64,000 bases of DNA. Source: [Actinomadura] parvosata subsp. kistnae (GTDB lineage Bacteria > Actinomycetota > Actinomycetes > Streptosporangiales > Streptosporangiaceae). This document shows, in pieces, positions 63,736 to 64,000 of the stretch. Position 1 is the stretch's first letter. Each line of letters starts with the position of its first letter. The position numbers and the translations under genes are program-made. The notes under the pieces were generated by a model. It had not been told where the DNA came from, ran no database searches, and saw only the letters and a list, made by a program, of their open reading frames with translations. The stretch is from contig NZ_OOHJ01000006.1 of the NCBI RefSeq assembly GCF_900323885.1, positions 1 through 64,000 of the forward strand, given 5' to 3'.

Positions 63736-64000
63736 TCAGAGCACCCGGTTGTGTCCGAAGCGGAGAATGTGCTGGTCGTCGGTCAGTTCTTCGATGAGCC
63801 TGTCGCTGAGTGCGTCATGCTCATCGTCAGGCAGGTCGTGGCCAAAGGCGTCCGCGGTGCCTTCGGCCAGGTCCACGAGCACCGAGGCGTCCTCAGGAAG
63901 CAGCGGCGGTTCGAGGTCCGGCCAGGTGACGTCGCCCCAGTCGATCGTCACCTGGATCTCGTCCGGATGTTCGTTGATGAGATCGGGGAGCACCGCCCCT
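63736..64000 (-). CDS. Hypothetical acidic protein, possibly partial
   Basis: At least 85 residues, ending at 63736. It is very acidic (DEIQVTIDWGDVTWPDLEPP, DASVLVDLAEGTADAFGHDL, LSDRLIEELTDDQHILRFGH). A GTG at 63993 could be the start, but the frame stays open to the window edge. No family recognised. Confidence 0.5.
   Translation of the reverse strand, partial: GAVLPDLINEHPDEIQVTIDWGDVTWPDLEPPLLPEDASVLVDLAEGTADAFGHDLPDDEHDALSDRLIEELTDDQHILRFGHNRVL

Noticed and set aside
1..64000. CRISPR arrays, tRNA or rRNA genes
   Set aside because: No regularly spaced repeats, no cloverleaf-type sequence with CCA-end context and no rRNA-like stretch were seen.

Overview
The window is high-GC DNA from a filamentous actinomycete. 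The many ATGA and GTGA gene overlaps, GTG starts, XRE/MmyB regulator, DNRLRE and RHS-type secreted proteins, ECF sigma factors with CU044_5270-type partners and lipid-transfer thiolase operon fit Streptosporangiales best (Nonomuraea-like). That placement is inferred from gene content, not from a marker gene. No rRNA, tRNA, CRISPR array or ribosomal protein gene was seen. The stretch looks like an accessory chromosomal region, rich in insertion sequences and broken genes.

Layout. 1-5.5 kb: the end of a sensor kinase with its GerMN lipoprotein, then decayed genes (D-Ala-D-Ala carboxypeptidase, LuxR-type ATPase, SDR, Lrp) around an intact crystallin-like secreted protein and an MmyB-type regulator. 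5.8-9.3 kb: a tightly packed four-gene operon with a complete tyrosine recombinase, a small protein, an XRE regulator and a second zinc-ribbon recombinase-like protein. 9.5-11.2 kb: an intact IS1634-type element with 19-bp perfect ends. 11.3-13.1 kb: RHH/PIN toxin-antitoxin pair and a Tn3 relic. 13.3-19.5 kb: a giant secreted RHS protein ending in a phospholipase A2 domain, with one frameshift. 19.6-25.3 kb: relics, a sigma-factor remnant with its partner, and a DNRLRE protein. 25.6-38.9 kb: small hypotheticals, NmrA/GlxA, TetR/methyltransferase, CPBP, an orphan kinase and toxin-antitoxin pairs. 39.0-45.7 kb: secreted I36-like and ricin-like proteins among nested insertion sequences. 46.1-52.7 kb: the most orderly part, a seven-gene acyl-CoA operon (thiolase, two hotdog hydratase subunits, SDR, acyl-CoA ligase, tandem TetR regulator, enoyl-CoA hydratase). 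52.7-53.9 kb: an IS630 element inserted exactly in the stop codon of the last operon gene. 54-57.2 kb: P450/MarR divergent from a FUSC exporter. 57.9-59.3 kb: a candidate RiPP locus, with an overlooked 23-codon precursor followed by a strong hairpin and a SagB-type dehydrogenase. 59.4-64 kb: relics, a flavoprotein monooxygenase and hypotheticals.

Two observations stand out. First, the 23-codon gene at 59148-59219 has an ideal ribosome-binding site, a leader-like segment and an aromatic-rich C-terminus, directly upstream of a SagB-type oxidase; a start-less copy of the same gene and promoter lies at about 23.0-23.15 kb. Second, a directional palindrome (consensus CCAGTCANNTGACTGAT) recurs upstream of both precursor copies, the RHS-phospholipase protein, the I36-like protein, the ricin-like protein, the flavoprotein monooxygenase and an internally deleted copy of that flavoprotein. 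This suggests a local regulon of secreted or specialised-metabolite functions.

Many genes carry single-base indels, often in C or G runs. Part of this may be assembly error, so several genes marked as pseudogenes could be intact in the organism.
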